This document shows positions 32,922-44,724 of a DNA stretch of 64,000 nucleotides, one piece after another; positions within the stretch are counted from its first letter, which is position 1, and each line of letters begins with the position of its first letter. This DNA comes from Ophiocordyceps camponoti-saundersi (nom. inval.) (taxonomy: Eukaryota > Ascomycota > Sordariomycetes > Hypocreales > Ophiocordycipitaceae), in the NCBI GenBank assembly GCA_003339415.1, contig PDHQ01000034.1, positions 168,562 through 232,561 of the forward strand. Direction: 5' to 3'. The position numbers were made by a program, and so were the translations under genes. The notes under the pieces were generated by a model. The model was not told the origin of the DNA. It saw nothing but the letters and a program-made list of their open reading frames with translations, and made no database searches.

Positions 32922-34953
32922 TCAAGCTTTTAGCTCGGCGACGGCACGAGCTACTTCCTGCGTCGCCCTCTTCTCCCATGATCGCCGAGATTCTTCGTCA
33001 AGCGAAGTCGCATCCCGCAATTCGTCGTAAAGCTTCCGAGAGATGGCCCGATTGATCACCTCGTACTGTTCCGTCGTCAGCTTCTGAGCCCGCCAATGTG
33101 GTCTCAAGGCCGTCTTGACGATGTCGTTGATGCTCTTCTTTTCCTCCTGCGTCCTGGCTAACTTGGTCGGCGACTTCTCCGCTTGCGTTCTGGACGACTT
33201 GGCGGGCGACTTCTCCGCCTGCGTCCTCACCGACCTGGCTGGGGACTTTTCAGCATGTTCCCTGACCGACTTAACAGGCGACTTCTCCACCTGCTTCACG
33301 ACTGATCTGGTGGGCGACATTTCCTTGGCACGTGGCGGTATCGGACGAGGCCGTAGAGGCCTGGGTTGACGCAGCTCCAAAGCACGCAGTTGCGTGTCGG
33401 AATCGCTGTGATCACTCCTCGGCCGGTTGGGTGAATAGTTGGCGGGCGGATACCTCGGCTCGATGTGGGTGCTCAGCGACAAGGTGGGAGAGGCCTCTCG
33501 GCCGTTGGTGCGCGGCAATGGCGGCGGGGTAAGGGACATGGCCCGCGGACTGCTGTGATTCGAGGTGGAGGGGGAGAGAGCCGGCGAAGAGGCCTCGGGC
33601 GGCACACGCCAGTTAGAAGTCTGTGCAGGCGTCTCCTCCTCGGACGGACCGTTAGGCTCCAGAGGTTCCAACTCCCTGAGCAGCGACGACACCAGCGGCG
33701 TCTCGTTCTCGGAGCGTCCGAGCCCATTGCGACTCATCGGTCGCACGGCGGACGGCCCGGCAGCGGCAGGAGAAGAGGCTGAGGTGGAGCCCTCGCCCTG
33801 TGTGGGGAGTCTTCGCGTGCGCGGACGCTTCAGCTTTCTCTCGGGCTCCGGCATGGGCTCGGATGGTGATGCCGTCACGGAGCGGGTTCTCCGTTTGCGA
33901 GGCCCGTTGCTGCCGCCGCCGCCGCCATTGACCGGATCCGTTTCCCGGGCGCGGTCAAGGGCGCCCCAAGCACGTCTCTCGTCTCTCGTCTCCACCACGG
34001 GTTCGGGTGGGGGCTGAAGGCGCTCGCTAATCTGGGGCGGTATCACGTCGGCGAACTCTTCGCGAGCGCCGAGGCGTTGGGCGATGTTGACGCGTTGCTG
34101 CCATCGCTGCAGCTCCTGCTGGTCTTGCTGCTGGAAGCGTCGGTACTGGCCGAGTTCCTCATCGTCGTCATGGTTGTCGAGATCCAGGTCGCTCATCTCG
34201 AAGAAGCGACCGGAAAACTGGCCCCAGGCACCCTGCCATTCGGCGTTTCGTGCCTGAAGACGGGCTCTCCTGAGGCGAGCCCTCGTGCGCACGTGGTAAC
34301 CACGGAATTCCCTCGGGTTCGGCCTTCGCAGACTGAGCAACCGCGACTCGGAAGAGGTAGGCTCTGTCGGTGATTGAGGCTCGTCGGTGAGCTCCAACAG
34401 GTGGGAGCACTCCATGCAGTACCAGTCGCCCTGAGGAACGTAGTCAAGGCCGATACAGTGGGTATGGTAGGCGGCATCGCAGCTGTCGCAGAGAAGCAGT
34501 ATATCCTCACGCTCGGCCGAATTGCAGATGGGGCAGGGGTTGCTGGGACCTTCGTCGTCGTCAGGGTTCTGGGACAGCCATTGCTGGACGTCAAACTCGG
34601 CGACCTGCTTGCGGTCCTGGACTTCGTAGGTGGAGAGGACGGTGCCTGTAAGGGGGGTCAGGAGGGGCGGAACGGCCAGGATGCATCATGAGTGAGGCCA
34701 TACCATCTACGCCGTTGTAGACGCGGACGCAGTGAAAGGGATTGCGGCAGATGGGGCACGTGTTCGTCTTCTGTGCCCAGGAGCGGATGCAGGCATCGTG
34801 GATGATGTGCTCGCAGCCGTCAAGGGCGGCTACGATGTTGAGATGGCCGGTGTCGTCGGATTCCGGGGGCACGACGACTGCAGGGTTTTGGGGGGATGAC
34901 GATGGAAGCGGTAAGGGATCAAGGCATATGATGCATTGCTCGGGCTCAGACAT
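32922..34953 (-). CDS. RING plus PHD finger protein (PHRF1-like architecture)
   Basis: Exons 34953-34704 and 34645-32922 (58-nt intron, phase 1) give 657 residues. A RING-H2 finger opens the protein (CIICLDPLPL; HIIHDACIRSWAQKTNTCPICR). A PHD finger follows (CPICNSAEREDILLLCDSC; HTHCIGLDYVP; WYCMEC). After that comes a long disordered Arg/Ser/Pro-rich region. Near 33,120-33,330 it contains a tandem run of KSP(A/V/T)(K/R)S-type units. A conserved-looking helical C-terminus (IVKTALRPHWRAQKLTTEQY; YDELRDATSL) ends the protein. RING+PHD proteins such as PHRF1 are ubiquitin ligases linked to chromatin and RNA polymerase II; by analogy this one is nuclear. The function in fungi is inferred only from architecture. 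Confidence 0.75.
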
Positions 34954-35619
34954 GACGCCGGCTTCGACAGAAGTAGAGGGGGAATGAAGGAAACATGTAA
35001 AAAGGAGATGAAGATAAGGAGGGAAGGGCAAAGGGGTGGGTTTTTTTTTCCTTGTGATGATTTGTGTGAGAGTGGTGATTTTATTTTTTTTTCAGAGAGA
35101 AAAAGGGGGTGGAGGTTTGTGAGGAGAAAGTTGAAGAGTTGACGATGGGTGTTGAAGTGAGGGTGGGGGGTTTGGAAGAGGAGGAGGAAGAGGAAGCGGA
35201 GAGTGTTGCGTATCTTAGGTAAGTTACACCTAGTCAGTCGAGGGGGGGGGGGGTGGATTCTCAGAGGTGCCGGCAGAGGAAGGCGGTTTGGGGGGGGGGG
35301 GGGCGGCGGAATGGACGATGTTAGTGCACGGGTCTGGGGTACAGCTTATGTACAAACAGGGAGGTATGTACAAGCGCACAAACAAGTATGCAACGAGGAA
35401 TAAGAGCTGAGAGAGGGAGGGGGGGGGGGGGAGAGGGAAAAAAAAAAACTATTCGGCAGAAGAAGGAGGATGATAAAGAGGAGGAGAAAAAGAGGTAGGT
35501 GAGGAGGTGAGGTAAGGAAGGTAACCCGCCCGTAGGAGTGACTTTTAGCGATTAGCGCGGATACAGTAGGTAGAGTCTCCCGGGGGAGAGAGAGAGAGAG
35601 AAGGGGGGGGGGGGGGGGG

Positions 35620-35726
35620 TTGGGGGGGGGTGGAAAACCAATCAGCCGCCATCCGTATTACTACTAGCGGGGGGTTGGATAAATGAACAAAGTCGGGGGG
35701 CTGGTCCGCGGAACGTTNNNNNNNNN

Positions 35727-35784
<58 letters not shown>

Positions 35785-35880
35785 GGGGGAGGGTTGGAAA
35801 ACCAATCAGCCGCCATCCGTATTCATACTATGAGTGGTATGGATAAATGTACATAGTCGGGCGGGTCGTTCACGGCAATC
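35620..35880. repeat. Imperfect direct duplication either side of the gap
   Basis: About 85 bp (poly-G, then GGAAAACCAATCAGCCGCCA and the following 50 bp) occurs at about 35,604-35,705 and again at about 35,727-35,870. The left copy departs from the right mainly by substitutions to G. Confidence 0.85.
35718..35726. other. Assembly gap (9 N)
   Basis: Nine undetermined bases directly before a run of 56 G (35,727-35,782). Confidence 1.
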
Positions 35881-37562
35881 TTGTAGTACCTACTAGGCAG
35901 TGGGAGCGAATGACTCTATCCCGTGAGAAGAGCAGCAGACGACAAGGCTTCGACCGACTACGCTTTTCGTCCTTTCTTTTCCGACACTTGAACTGACATT
36001 TCATTCGGTAAAAAAAAGTCCATTCACATTACACCCCTCCTGACACCTACCTAGGTACCTACCACGTAATTGCATGGCATATCCGGAAACACACATATAA
36101 TTATGATACATATCTCCTTATAATTCTTATTTATTTTTCCTCAACGCGCAACTCATGTACGGCGCGTACCCCACGTAGAGTGATTCCCTCCTTTTCCCCC
36201 CCCCCCCCCCCTATATCCTCTCCACGGGTCTGGGCGCAAGAAACCGCGCTCGCTCTAGAGAAAGACACACAGAGAGAGAGAGCGATAAAGGAAGACAGAG
36301 CGAGAGAGAGATTCTGTATCCTGGGCCCTGGCAATAGGTAGGTATCTCGCGGTAAGCGCCAAGCTAGTGGGTCGGGACTTCACGCACTGTGACTTCGATA
36401 GGCGGAAGGGTACCGCTATCCGTTGATTCCCCGGAGAGGGAAGAGGTACATGGATACATGTGTGCACTTACCAACCGGCCCCAACTGCCCGTGAAGAAGA
36501 GGAGGGGGGGGGAAAAACATTATGCCAACGCCGTCGTCGAGCAACGACGGACGGCCTGTCGTCATCGTCATCGTCATCATAGCAAATCTAGCGCAAGCGA
36601 GACAAAAAAAAATAATCCAATTCTCTTTACGGATATTTCTGCCCCGATTCTCGCATTTTGACTGCTTCTATGGAAGAAAAAGAAGATAGTCTGGGGCATA
36701 ATCTTACCCTTCCAAGACGCTTTTCCCGCACCACCGATAGATATACATACAGACACCTATTTCATCCATTGTACGGAGTAGAGGCGTGCATGTACCCTAT
36801 GCTTGTACAGCCAGTCCGCCGACTGCGTACAAATCATAGCATCAAAAGGTTCATCCTTCGCCCCCGTTATCGTACAATAAAACAGCCGGCCAAGAGTGCG
36901 CACTCCCCCCCTTTCCCCCTTCCCCTCCTCCGCGGCAATTAATACCCTGCTGCCCTCAAATGCGGTCCGTCTCGCCGACTTGTCATATCCGGCTCCGTCC
37001 CTGTTTCTTCCAATTAGGGTGACGGATGGCGGAAAAACGAATCTGCCGTTTCATCTTCAGCTGTCCAAGAGGTCTGACCGTCTGACGACGCCCCCCTCCC
37101 CCCTCAAGACACCGTCCTGTGATGCGATGAATCCACCCAGTATGAAGGCTAGTCTCTGGGCGTATTAAGTCGAGTGTTTTATACAGTACGGCTTGCATAC
37201 GTAGAGTCATCGCGAAACGCAGTTGGCCAAGGGCACGCGCACCAGCACCTCAGATGATGTTCCTGTGGAAGCCGGAAGGGGATCTAGGTACGTAGGTATG
37301 ACACCATGGATGTTGGCCAGGTCTCGCAGACGATCACGCCTCATCATACTCCGTCAGTCATCCCCGCCAGCCCGCATCCCATCCGCTGGAGCCTCACGTC
37401 GAGGCAGATAATCGAGAAGCTGGTATCCGCTGACTCGTCGGCCAACTCGTCATTGATTGCTAGCCGATAGTCCATCACTATCACCCATAGGGTGAGCAGT
37501 CGAAACCATTGTCCCCGATACACCAGCGTCGAAATGCAAAGCCCAGCTTTTATCCTCCCGCT

Positions 37563-38128
37563 TTACACCTCGGCAATCTCCCTCAGACGTCGCAGCGTTG
37601 ATCGCATGGCAGCAGCGGCAGGCGTGCTGTTTTTCATCATCAGTAAGTTGACCGCGCAAGCCTGAATAGCACACGTACGCGACAATGTAGGCACCACCAG
37701 CTATGCTCCGCTTGCACGACTTGCAGTTCCAGATACCGACCGAGTGGCGCCGAACCGTAGTCTTTCCACAAAAGGTACAAACATATTTGGCGTGCTGCGT
37801 CACTTCCATCTTCTTGACCTGCTTACGCAGGGAGGCACCGTAGCTGTCGAATGCGTGTCAGTGTCGATCCCATCGGGGTTGCGTGAATTGCTCCTTTCGC
37901 CATGGTCGAAAGGATATGCTTTCGCGAGCCAGATGTCTTCAAGTTTCTCGCAGGTACAGAGAATGGGTCTCGATCGGAAATCTAGACGCCGCCGACGGGT
38001 TGACAAAAACACTCGACTCACCGAGTACCATATTTTCCGCTGCGTCCCAAGGTTAGCAATCGAAGGCCAGCATGAGAGTGAAGAGGGAAAGCATACGTCA
38101 CGCCGACCTTCTTGGTTCGCTTCGTCAT
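37563..38128 (-). CDS. RPL43: Cytosolic large-subunit ribosomal protein eL43 (L37a)
   Basis: Four exons, 38128-38097, 38039-38022, 37843-37679 and 37626-37563 (introns 57, 178 and 52 nt), give 92 residues, exactly the family length. The spliced product reads [39 protein letters not shown], the zinc ribbon CTFC...[25 protein letters not shown] and [10 protein letters not shown]. All four cysteines of the zinc finger are present. Exon 2 is only 18 nt and is fully conserved coding (GKYGT). The gene is divergent from the saccharopine-dehydrogenase-like gene, and two CACGTG boxes lie 195-257 bp upstream. Confidence 0.98.
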
Positions 38129-39080
38129 CTTGAAATCGTGGTGGGCGAAGTGATGTGGAAAGGGAGAGATGAACGGCTCTCAAAGGCGTGCGATGGATAC
38201 GGCTTCAATTTCCGCCGGACTTAGCAGCCCACAGTAACCCGTAGCGTAAAAAAAATTGAGCCAGGACTTGTGCTACGTTAGGGCACGCACGTGAGTGCGG
38301 ACAGCAGCTTGGATAAGTCAGTCACGTGATTTGAAAATTTCCTAGGAGTGCTTTGTAGCTCGATACGGCTAGAGCTAGTCACGTGTGCCGAGGCTTCAGC
38401 CTGATTTTCCAGCCTTATGAGCCCCTCTCCTTCGCGCACACCTTTGTGTGCCCTTAGGTATGTACTCTTACCGAGGCTCGGGCCTTGCAACCCCTGTTTT
38501 GGAGATCCTGTTGACCGGCGCCGAATGCAGGTCACATGAACGACTGTCGTGAGTGGCACAACGTCAGTCGACGGACTGGCAAACCTTTGAGGCTCTTGTT
38601 AGCGAAGCGCCACAGTCAGACCTCAAACCTCCGAACTTATCAGGAAGTCCGCCAAAGATCCGGGAATAACCTCAAGGGTGTTGGTCTTACGGCGATGGGC
38701 CACTTCACCAGCCAGGGATGTACGTACGTAGATGCCGCAAGATGAGAGGAATCAATTACAAAACATGCCGAGGTAGGTAGACAAATGTTTGGTAGGTCAG
38801 TAGACCGGTAAGGAGGAATAGTAGAGGAACACGTTGGGTGTGTCCGGCACTACGAGTACGGAGCGAGTATCCGTAAAGTGCACACCAAACAGTGTATAAT
38901 AATTGTATCCGTACACACAACTTGATACAGATGAAATACCCTCGGTAAAATGAGCGGAGAAACCGGAACGTCTTGGCCGATCTCCCTCGACAAAGCAAAG
39001 TCATTCGACGGCGACAGCTTCGTAAAGAACAACAGACAGACTCTCCTGACCAACGTACTTCCAGCGCCGTCCTCTTAATC
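38129..39080. promoter_or_regulatory. Divergent region upstream of RPL43 and the oxidoreductase gene
   Basis: 952 bp. Two palindromic E-boxes (CACGTG) lie at 38,323-38,328 and 38,380-38,385, the first as GTCACGTGAT. Two TATCCGTA octamers lie close together at 38,868-38,875 and 38,906-38,913, on the oxidoreductase side. No gene seen between. Confidence 0.55.
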
Positions 39081-40615
39081 ATGTACGACCTCGTTATCCT
39101 AGGAGCCACCGGTAAAGCTGCTTTCCCACCTATCTCTCGCAAGTTCCCACATCGCCCGAGAGCTAATCATGAACAAACAGGCTATACCGGCCGCCTGACG
39201 GCTGAACATGTCGCCACTCACCTCCCATCCAGCCTCAAGTGGGCACTCGCCGGCCGTTCCAAGGCGAAGCTTCAGGCCGTAGCGGACGAGTGCAGCCAGT
39301 TGAGCCCGACGATGTCGAAGCCCGGTCCGTCTCCTTTTTCTCTCTTTCGCCACGACCAAAGGTTGGAAAAGCAAAGCTGACATGTGATGGGAAACGAATC
39401 TCAGAGCTCGAGACTGTAAGCATCGACGACTCCGACCAATTGAACGCTCTCGTGCGCAAGACATCACTCGTCATCACCACCGTCGGCCCCTATTTCCGCT
39501 TCGGCGAGGGCGTCGTTCGAGCTTGCGCCCAGGCTGGAACCCATTACCTCGACTGCACGGGCGAGATACCCTGGGTAGCTAGCATGATCAAGAAGTACGA
39601 GACAGAGGCGCGGCAGAGCGGCGCCATCCTGGTACCCTGCAACGGCATCGAGTCTGCTGCCTCCGACCTCGTCACCTGGAGCTTGGTGAGCTTCGTCAAG
39701 GCCAAGCTGGGTGTCGGAGTCGAAGACGTCGTGCTATCCGTTCACAAGGCGAGGTCCGTTCAACCTGTTCTCTTCCCAACCCTTCTCCGTGGGGGATCCC
39801 TTCAGAGAGAGAAAGCCGCTGACGGAAAAGGCAAAAAGCATCGTCCCTTCAGGCGGCACCATCGCCACCGCAATGGGCGTCTTTGACCACTTCACCCTGG
39901 CCGAGATGCGAGCAATCCGCGAGCCATACGTCATCTCCCCCGTTCCTCACCCCAACAAGCCCCGTCCCACCTCGTCGCTCCTAAACCAGGTCTTCGGCAT
40001 CCGACAAGTGCCCGATCTCGGCCTCCAGGCCACGTCGATACAAGCGAGCATAGACGCCCCCGTCGTCGAGCGATCCTGGGGTCTGCTTTCGCAAATCCCT
40101 TCGCGAAAGGCCCAATTCTACGGCCCCAACTTCAACTGGGCCACCTATCAGAAACCTCGGAACTGGCTGCACGGCATCGCCATGCACTGGGCCCTCATGT
40201 TCGGCGCCTTGGTCTTGGCCCTTGTGCCTCCCGCCAGGGCCCTCGTCATCAAGTTCGCGCACGAGCCGGGTGAGGGTTTGAACAAGGAGGGCATGGCAAA
40301 GGAGGAGATCGAGTATCGCGGCACCGCTACCCCGGAAGCCCAAGGGCCGGCTGACAAGCGAGCTTACTGCCGGGCAGTGTACCGCGGCAGCTCGTATCAG
40401 AGTCGGTTTTCTCAGCCCCTTTCATGAACTCTGCTCGAGACTGACCCTGCTTGCTAGTCACGGCCATGTTCCTCGCTCAGGCAGCTCAAACACTGCTCGA
40501 GGACAAGATGGAGCTGCCGGGCGGCTTTTATACACCAGCCTGTCTCGGTCAGGGCTACGTCGACCGCGTCAATCGCGCCGGCTTCAAAATCGACGTCAAG
40601 ATGCTGGAGAAGTAA
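39081..40615 (+). CDS. Saccharopine dehydrogenase-like oxidoreductase
   Basis: Five exons, 39081-39111, 39181-39324, 39405-39753, 39806-40401 and 40458-40615, give 425 residues, typical of this family. The Rossmann start MYDLVILGATGYTGRLTAEH is created by the first splice; LALAGRS-like WALAGRSKAKL, VITTVGPY, YLDCTGE and the C-terminal ELPGGFYTPACLGQGYVDRV are family hallmarks. A hydrophobic stretch (MFGALVLALVPPARALVIKF) suggests membrane or lipid-droplet association. Family members bind NAD(P) but most have no known substrate; lysine biosynthesis is unlikely because the true saccharopine reductases differ. Intron 3 (52 nt) is the least secure junction, chosen because it alone restores frame before SIVPSGGT. 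Confidence 0.87.
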
Positions 40616-40898
40616 GACCACATCCATATATATCTATGTAAGACTAGTAAGGTCTCTCAGTTTCTAAAGGGCATGTAAAACAAAAGGCGGAAACACACGA
40701 GAACGCTTTGCGAGATTACGCCAGGATTTGCGCAAGGAGAAAGTTAGAAAGACAGATCAAAAAAACCACGATAAGAAGAAGGAAAGGTAAAAGCAAAGCC
40801 CGACGACGCCTTTTGTTACCCAGTCCATGTCTTCTTGAATCTCTCTCGGCGCCACCCCTTTCAGCATCTTGGAGCGTGTCAAACACGATGCCGAGCCG

Positions 40899-42496
40899 CT
40901 ATGCATCACCAGCCCACATGTCGACGACGATGTTTATGGCAGCGACGAGGATCTCCATGGCGATGAGGACAATGACTAGGTTCAGGGGTGAAAGGAGATT
41001 CATGTTAGTCCCGGAGCTTGGCATCGGCTGCGTAGAAGAAGAGACGACGAAACGAGGAGAGAGAAGATAAAAAATTAGAGACGCCGAGGCCTACTCACCA
41101 ATCCACTCAAGCTTCTCGTCATGCCCGTGACTGAGCTGGTCCTTGAGGACGGCCAACAAGTCGGCGATGACGTCGAGCCGCTCCGTCAACAGCTCGACCC
41201 GCTGGTCCATCTCGAGGTAGCTGCGGACGGCCTGATAGACGGGCTCGAGCTGGGGCTCAACCCAGAAGAGCTCGGGCGTGTCGAGGACGGAGCCGTTGAG
41301 GTGGATGTTGATGCGGAGGATGAAGAGTTCGCCGATTTGCATGTTGATCTGCTTTCTGCTCAGGTTGATCTTTCCCGTGAGGGCGATTTGCGTCGGTATG
41401 TCTTTGCATGTGTCGACGGTCGAGGCGATGAGTTCCTCGAATAGAGAAGTCTATTTACCGTGTGACGTTTTGGTAAGTAGGTGGGCAGTTGGGCGTACGT
41501 TGAAAAGATGGAGGGATGGCCATCATGGCAATGATCTTGTACCTTTACGCTCTGCGCGAGAGCGTGCGATATGGCCAGCTTGGTCATGTAGTTGTGCTTG
41601 TCTCGAAGGGTGATGAAGTCGTTGTAGATGCGAGCCTGATACTCGTGCGTGTAGTAAAAGTTGAAGTGCTCCGTCTCGACATCATCCGGCGCCAGCTTCT
41701 CGACCTCAAACTTGGCAATGTCTCTCAAGAAGCGAGCCTCGTGCGCTTCCGTCATGCCCCATACGACGATGACGCCGTAGTCGAAGAGGAAGGCCTCGGG
41801 CGTGTGCACCTGGACGTCGAGTTCGGGCGTCGGCTCGAGGGGAGGCAGATCGTCGGCGGAGGCAGCGGAAGCATCGTGGTAGCCATCGGGTGGCGCCGTG
41901 TGACGTAAAGCTTCGGAGCTGAAAGATTCGCCGCCCGTCGAATGGCGTCGAAGGGGAGACCGCAGGGAATCGGGCCCGTGAACGTAGGAGTAGGGAGTAT
42001 AGATGCACTCGTCGATGAGCTTCGGATTGGCACCCCTTGTCTTACCACGACCCTTGAAGAAGCGCATCAAACCATCCATGTCATAACGGTTGGCGGTGCA
42101 GTAGGCGGTGACGCGCGGGAGACGAGCGCGATCGCTTTTCCCGAGCCTCGCGGCATCCCTTCGAGCAGTCGGGTCCTTGATGCGGGTATACTGCGAGTAG
42201 ACATCACGACCGCTCTCCTCGTCGACTTCACCGTCTTCGAGGTCCGGGTTCGGCAGAAGCTTCAGCTTCTCCGTCTTCTTCGTGCTCCGCTGCGGTCCGA
42301 TCTTGGAGGCGACGGAGGGAGGCAGGGCCTGAGGGACGGCGCCTCCATGGCTATAGCGCCTGCGCAGCTTGTTGTTGAGCGACGTCAGAGAGGCGTCGGC
42401 TTCGATGGTACGGGTGACGGGGTCGGCACTGAAGGTGACGGTCCGCGAGTTCCGAGGTCGGCCGTCGGTTGGCAGCAGGGGGCTGTTCTCGTCCAT
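40899..42496 (-). CDS. RMD1/Sif2-type DUF155 family membrane protein
   Basis: Exons 42496-41543, 41450-41099 and 40975-40899 (introns 92 and 123 nt) give 460 residues. Residues 1-105 are disordered. A conserved domain starts at RARLPRVTAYCTANRYDMD, has FDYGVIVVWGMTEAHE, NFYYTHEYQARIYNDFITL, TGKINLSRKQINMQIGELF and ERLDVIADLLAVLKDQ, and ends in one C-terminal membrane helix assembled by the last splice (WIVIVLIAMEILVAAINIVV). That is the DUF155 layout shared by yeast Rmd1/Rmd8, linked to meiosis, and mitochondrial RMND1. The C-terminal anchor places most of the protein in the cytosol or matrix. Compartment undecided because no clear mitochondrial presequence is visible. Confidence 0.87.
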
Positions 42497-43028
42497 TTTT
42501 TGCGTGCCATTCGCTGGTGAAGGCCGGGGGAAAAATAAGAACAGGGGGGGGGTTGTTTAGTGGACGTTGTAACTGACTACTAGGTACGGAGTAGTCTACT
42601 ACCGATCTACCGAGGAGGGTAGCATTGATAGTCGGGCAGTAGGATAGGGAGGTAGGTTAGTCTCAGTGGTGTAGCTAGCGGGATACGAGTGGTTGATTGA
42701 GCTTCGTCTGCTTTGGTTCGCTGCCGGCGATTTTGTTGACGGAGTGGTGAGAGGGACAAGAACCGGTCGTGATGGTGATGACCGGGGGGGGAATGGGGGG
42801 GAGAGAGAGAGGGTCAAAGACGTCAACACAGAGAGAGACTGCGCTGTATTATAGTGGAGGCTGCCTTGGCCTTAAGGCCCGCCACATCCCTGTAGCTGCG
42901 CCTCCAAAACATACCATGCGAACCTCCAATTCTTGGCGCAGCGATCTCCCAACCCAGAGCTTTCTCACCAAACAAAGCTGCACAAGTCACTCCAATCTAA
43001 CGGATAGATATCTATGTAGAACTATCCC
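42497..43028. other. Intergenic: DUF155 gene promoter and VOC gene 3' flank
   Basis: 532 bp with short G runs at 42,545 and 42,783-42,800 and a GA run after them. No gene seen. Confidence 0.5.
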
Positions 43029-43400
43029 TCATGCCTCCTCGCAGAAGCGAATATGGTTCCCAAACGGATCAATCACCACCATCTCCCGCGATCCCGGCCC
43101 CGGCCCGGTCTCGATCCCCGGCCGCATATAGCGGTACTTTTTAGCCTCGAGCTCGCCGTGCAGGACGTCGAGCCCCCGCATCACCACCCGGATCTGTACC
43201 CCGGGGCTGCCGTCGCCGTGATGTTCGCTGAGGTGCAGCGTCAGTCCGCCCCTTGATATCTGTCGGTACAGTGGCGCCGTCTCGTCGAAGCGGTGGTCCC
43301 AGTCGACGCTGAAGCCGAGGTATCCGACGTAGAATTCATCTGCCTTGGTCACGTCGAAGATGCGGATGATGGGCACGATAGAGAGAAGGTCGACTGCCAT
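43029..43400 (-). CDS. Glyoxalase/VOC-superfamily protein
   Basis: One exon, 123 residues, the size of a two-module VOC unit. It begins LLSIVPIIRIFDVTKADEFY with the typical first strand and helix, then GYLGFSVDWDHRF, GGLTLHLSEHHGD and, at the end, GSREMVVIDPFGNHIRFCEE, where DPFGN is the usual closing loop of glyoxalase/bleomycin-binding-type folds. Metal ligands may be the Glu and His residues of LHLSEHHGD and the terminal Glu. The family includes small-molecule binding and resistance proteins as well as dioxygenases; the ligand cannot be told from sequence. A GGA repeat lies just upstream of the start codon. Confidence 0.82.
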   Translation of the reverse strand: MAVDLLSIVPIIRIFDVTKADEFYVGYLGFSVDWDHRFDETAPLYRQISRGGLTLHLSEHHGDGSPGVQIRVVMRGLDVLHGELEAKKYRYMRPGIETGPGPGSREMVVIDPFGNHIRFCEEA

Positions 43401-43819
43401 CTCGAGTGGTGGAGGAGGAGGAGGAGGAGGAGGAGGAGGGGGATGCCTTGCCTTGCCTTGCTTTGCTTCTCTGCCCCGCCCGTTTTCCTGCCCCTACCTA
43501 CCTACTGACGTCTGACATACATACATACGTGCTCTCACATCCATTGCAGAGAAGGGTATCCGTACGAGTAGATAGCAAGTTAACTGATTGGACGCCTCTA
43601 TTGTTTGCCGACCTGCCTAGCCTACTAGTTAGATAGGCAGGTAGGTTGAGTGGTCATGCTGTGAGTCTCAGCCCCTGAAGCCACGACCAAGTTTTCCAGG
43701 AGAGAATCGCAGGAGAATATCATCAGACAGTATCCCATCCACGCAACATTGGAAAGAAAAAAACAAAGAAGAAGAAAAGTCTCAAGTCCGTAAAGCCCAA
43801 GCCGCGCCGTCGTCCAGTG
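43401..43819. other. Intergenic with a (GGA)n tract and CATA/TAGG repeats
   Basis: 419 bp. (GGA)n at 43,406-43,440 directly precedes the VOC start; CCTTG repeats follow at about 43,446-43,466; CATA units are at 43,516-43,528; a TATCCGTA octamer is at 43,557-43,564. Confidence 0.6.
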
Positions 43820-44724
43820 TCATTCGTCGCCGCCCTTTTGCGTCTGCTGTTCCTGATCCGGATCCTCGGTGTCATAGTGAACCATCTCGATGTCGTCGTC
43901 TTGCGCATCGGCCTTGTCATTGCCCCCTGAAGGCTTGCGCTCCTTTTGCTTACCGTCCTTTGCGCCCTTCTGTCTAGCTTCCACCTCGTCCACGTACTTG
44001 GCGTAATACTCTTCCTTTTTCGAGCTCGACAGCTCATGCCACGCGCGCTCCATCTCATCAGCCACCCACCAATCAGCATCTTCGGCGTCCATGTTCCGCT
44101 CCTTGAACTTGGCCTCGAAGACGGGGCGCATCTCTTCCTCGTAAATGTCGTAGCCTTGCTCGTGGGCATCGCGAGACGGCTTGGCCTCACCGTTGGCTGA
44201 GCCCGACTTGCCGGCCTTGGACTGCGACTCGGACGTCGGAGACGGTTTGGACGGGCCGGGCTTGCTTTCGGCGTCGCCCGCAGGCGCCGACTTGCGATGT
44301 CCCCGCTTAATCCTCAGAGGTTTGTCCTTGGGTTTCGCTAGGTTCGGGTCGGGTGCGGTGCGGATATCGGCCGGCTTTTTCATCTTTGCGTCAGATCGAG
44401 TCTCTATCACGGATGGGGTGGGCGGATGATTCCTACCGTTGGAGGCGGGCTTGGGCTACCCTCGGAGTCCTCGACGTTGGTACTCGTTCGCTTAGCCAGT
44501 TGTTCCAACAAGAAAGCTCTCTCTATTCTCAGCTTCTCGACCTGACGCTTGATGCGCGCGAGACGTAGCCGCGCCGCGTCATTGGCGTCCTCAACCTCGT
44601 TTGTCCTATTCTTGAGTTGAACGCATTTGCGACGGTAGGCCTCCTCGACCGACGGCGGCAGTGAAGGAGGAACGGCTGGCGGGGGGTCAGGCTTGGCTTT
44701 ATTCTTTATGATGATCATAGGCAT
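43820..44724 (-). CDS. INO80F-domain/HMG-like chromatin protein
   Basis: Exons 44724-44437 and 44383-43820 (53-nt intron, phase 0) give 283 residues. The first exon encodes EEAYRRKCVQLKNRTNEVED and RLRLARIKRQVEKLRIERAF, followed by LLEQLAKRTSTNVEDSEGS: the conserved coiled helix of the INO80 complex subunit F family. Exon 2 starts in a basic linker (DKPLRIKRGHRKS), then an HMG-box-like region (YDIYEEEMRPVFEAKF; WWVADEMERAWHELSSSKKE) and an acidic tail. By family this is a nuclear INO80 chromatin-remodeller subunit, probably DNA-bending. The acceptor at 44,384 was chosen to keep frame; its branch point is not obvious, so the exact junction is uncertain. Confidence 0.75.

Larger units (their letters stand above)
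34954..37562. other. 2.6 kb gene-free stretch with poly-G runs, an assembly gap and a local duplication
   Basis: G-rich homopolymers occur at about 35,241-35,251, 35,291-35,302, 35,421-35,431 and 35,604-35,628, and a 56-G run follows the N gap. 36,180-36,215 has a run of Cs. Octamer TACGGATA occurs at 36,628-36,635. Several open frames exist but none has a recognisable domain. The left part is the 5' flank of the RING/PHD gene. Confidence 0.5.

Noticed and set aside
33115..33330. CRISPR-like regular repeats
   Set aside because: The period is 39 bp, in frame and coding; it is a protein repeat in a eukaryotic gene.
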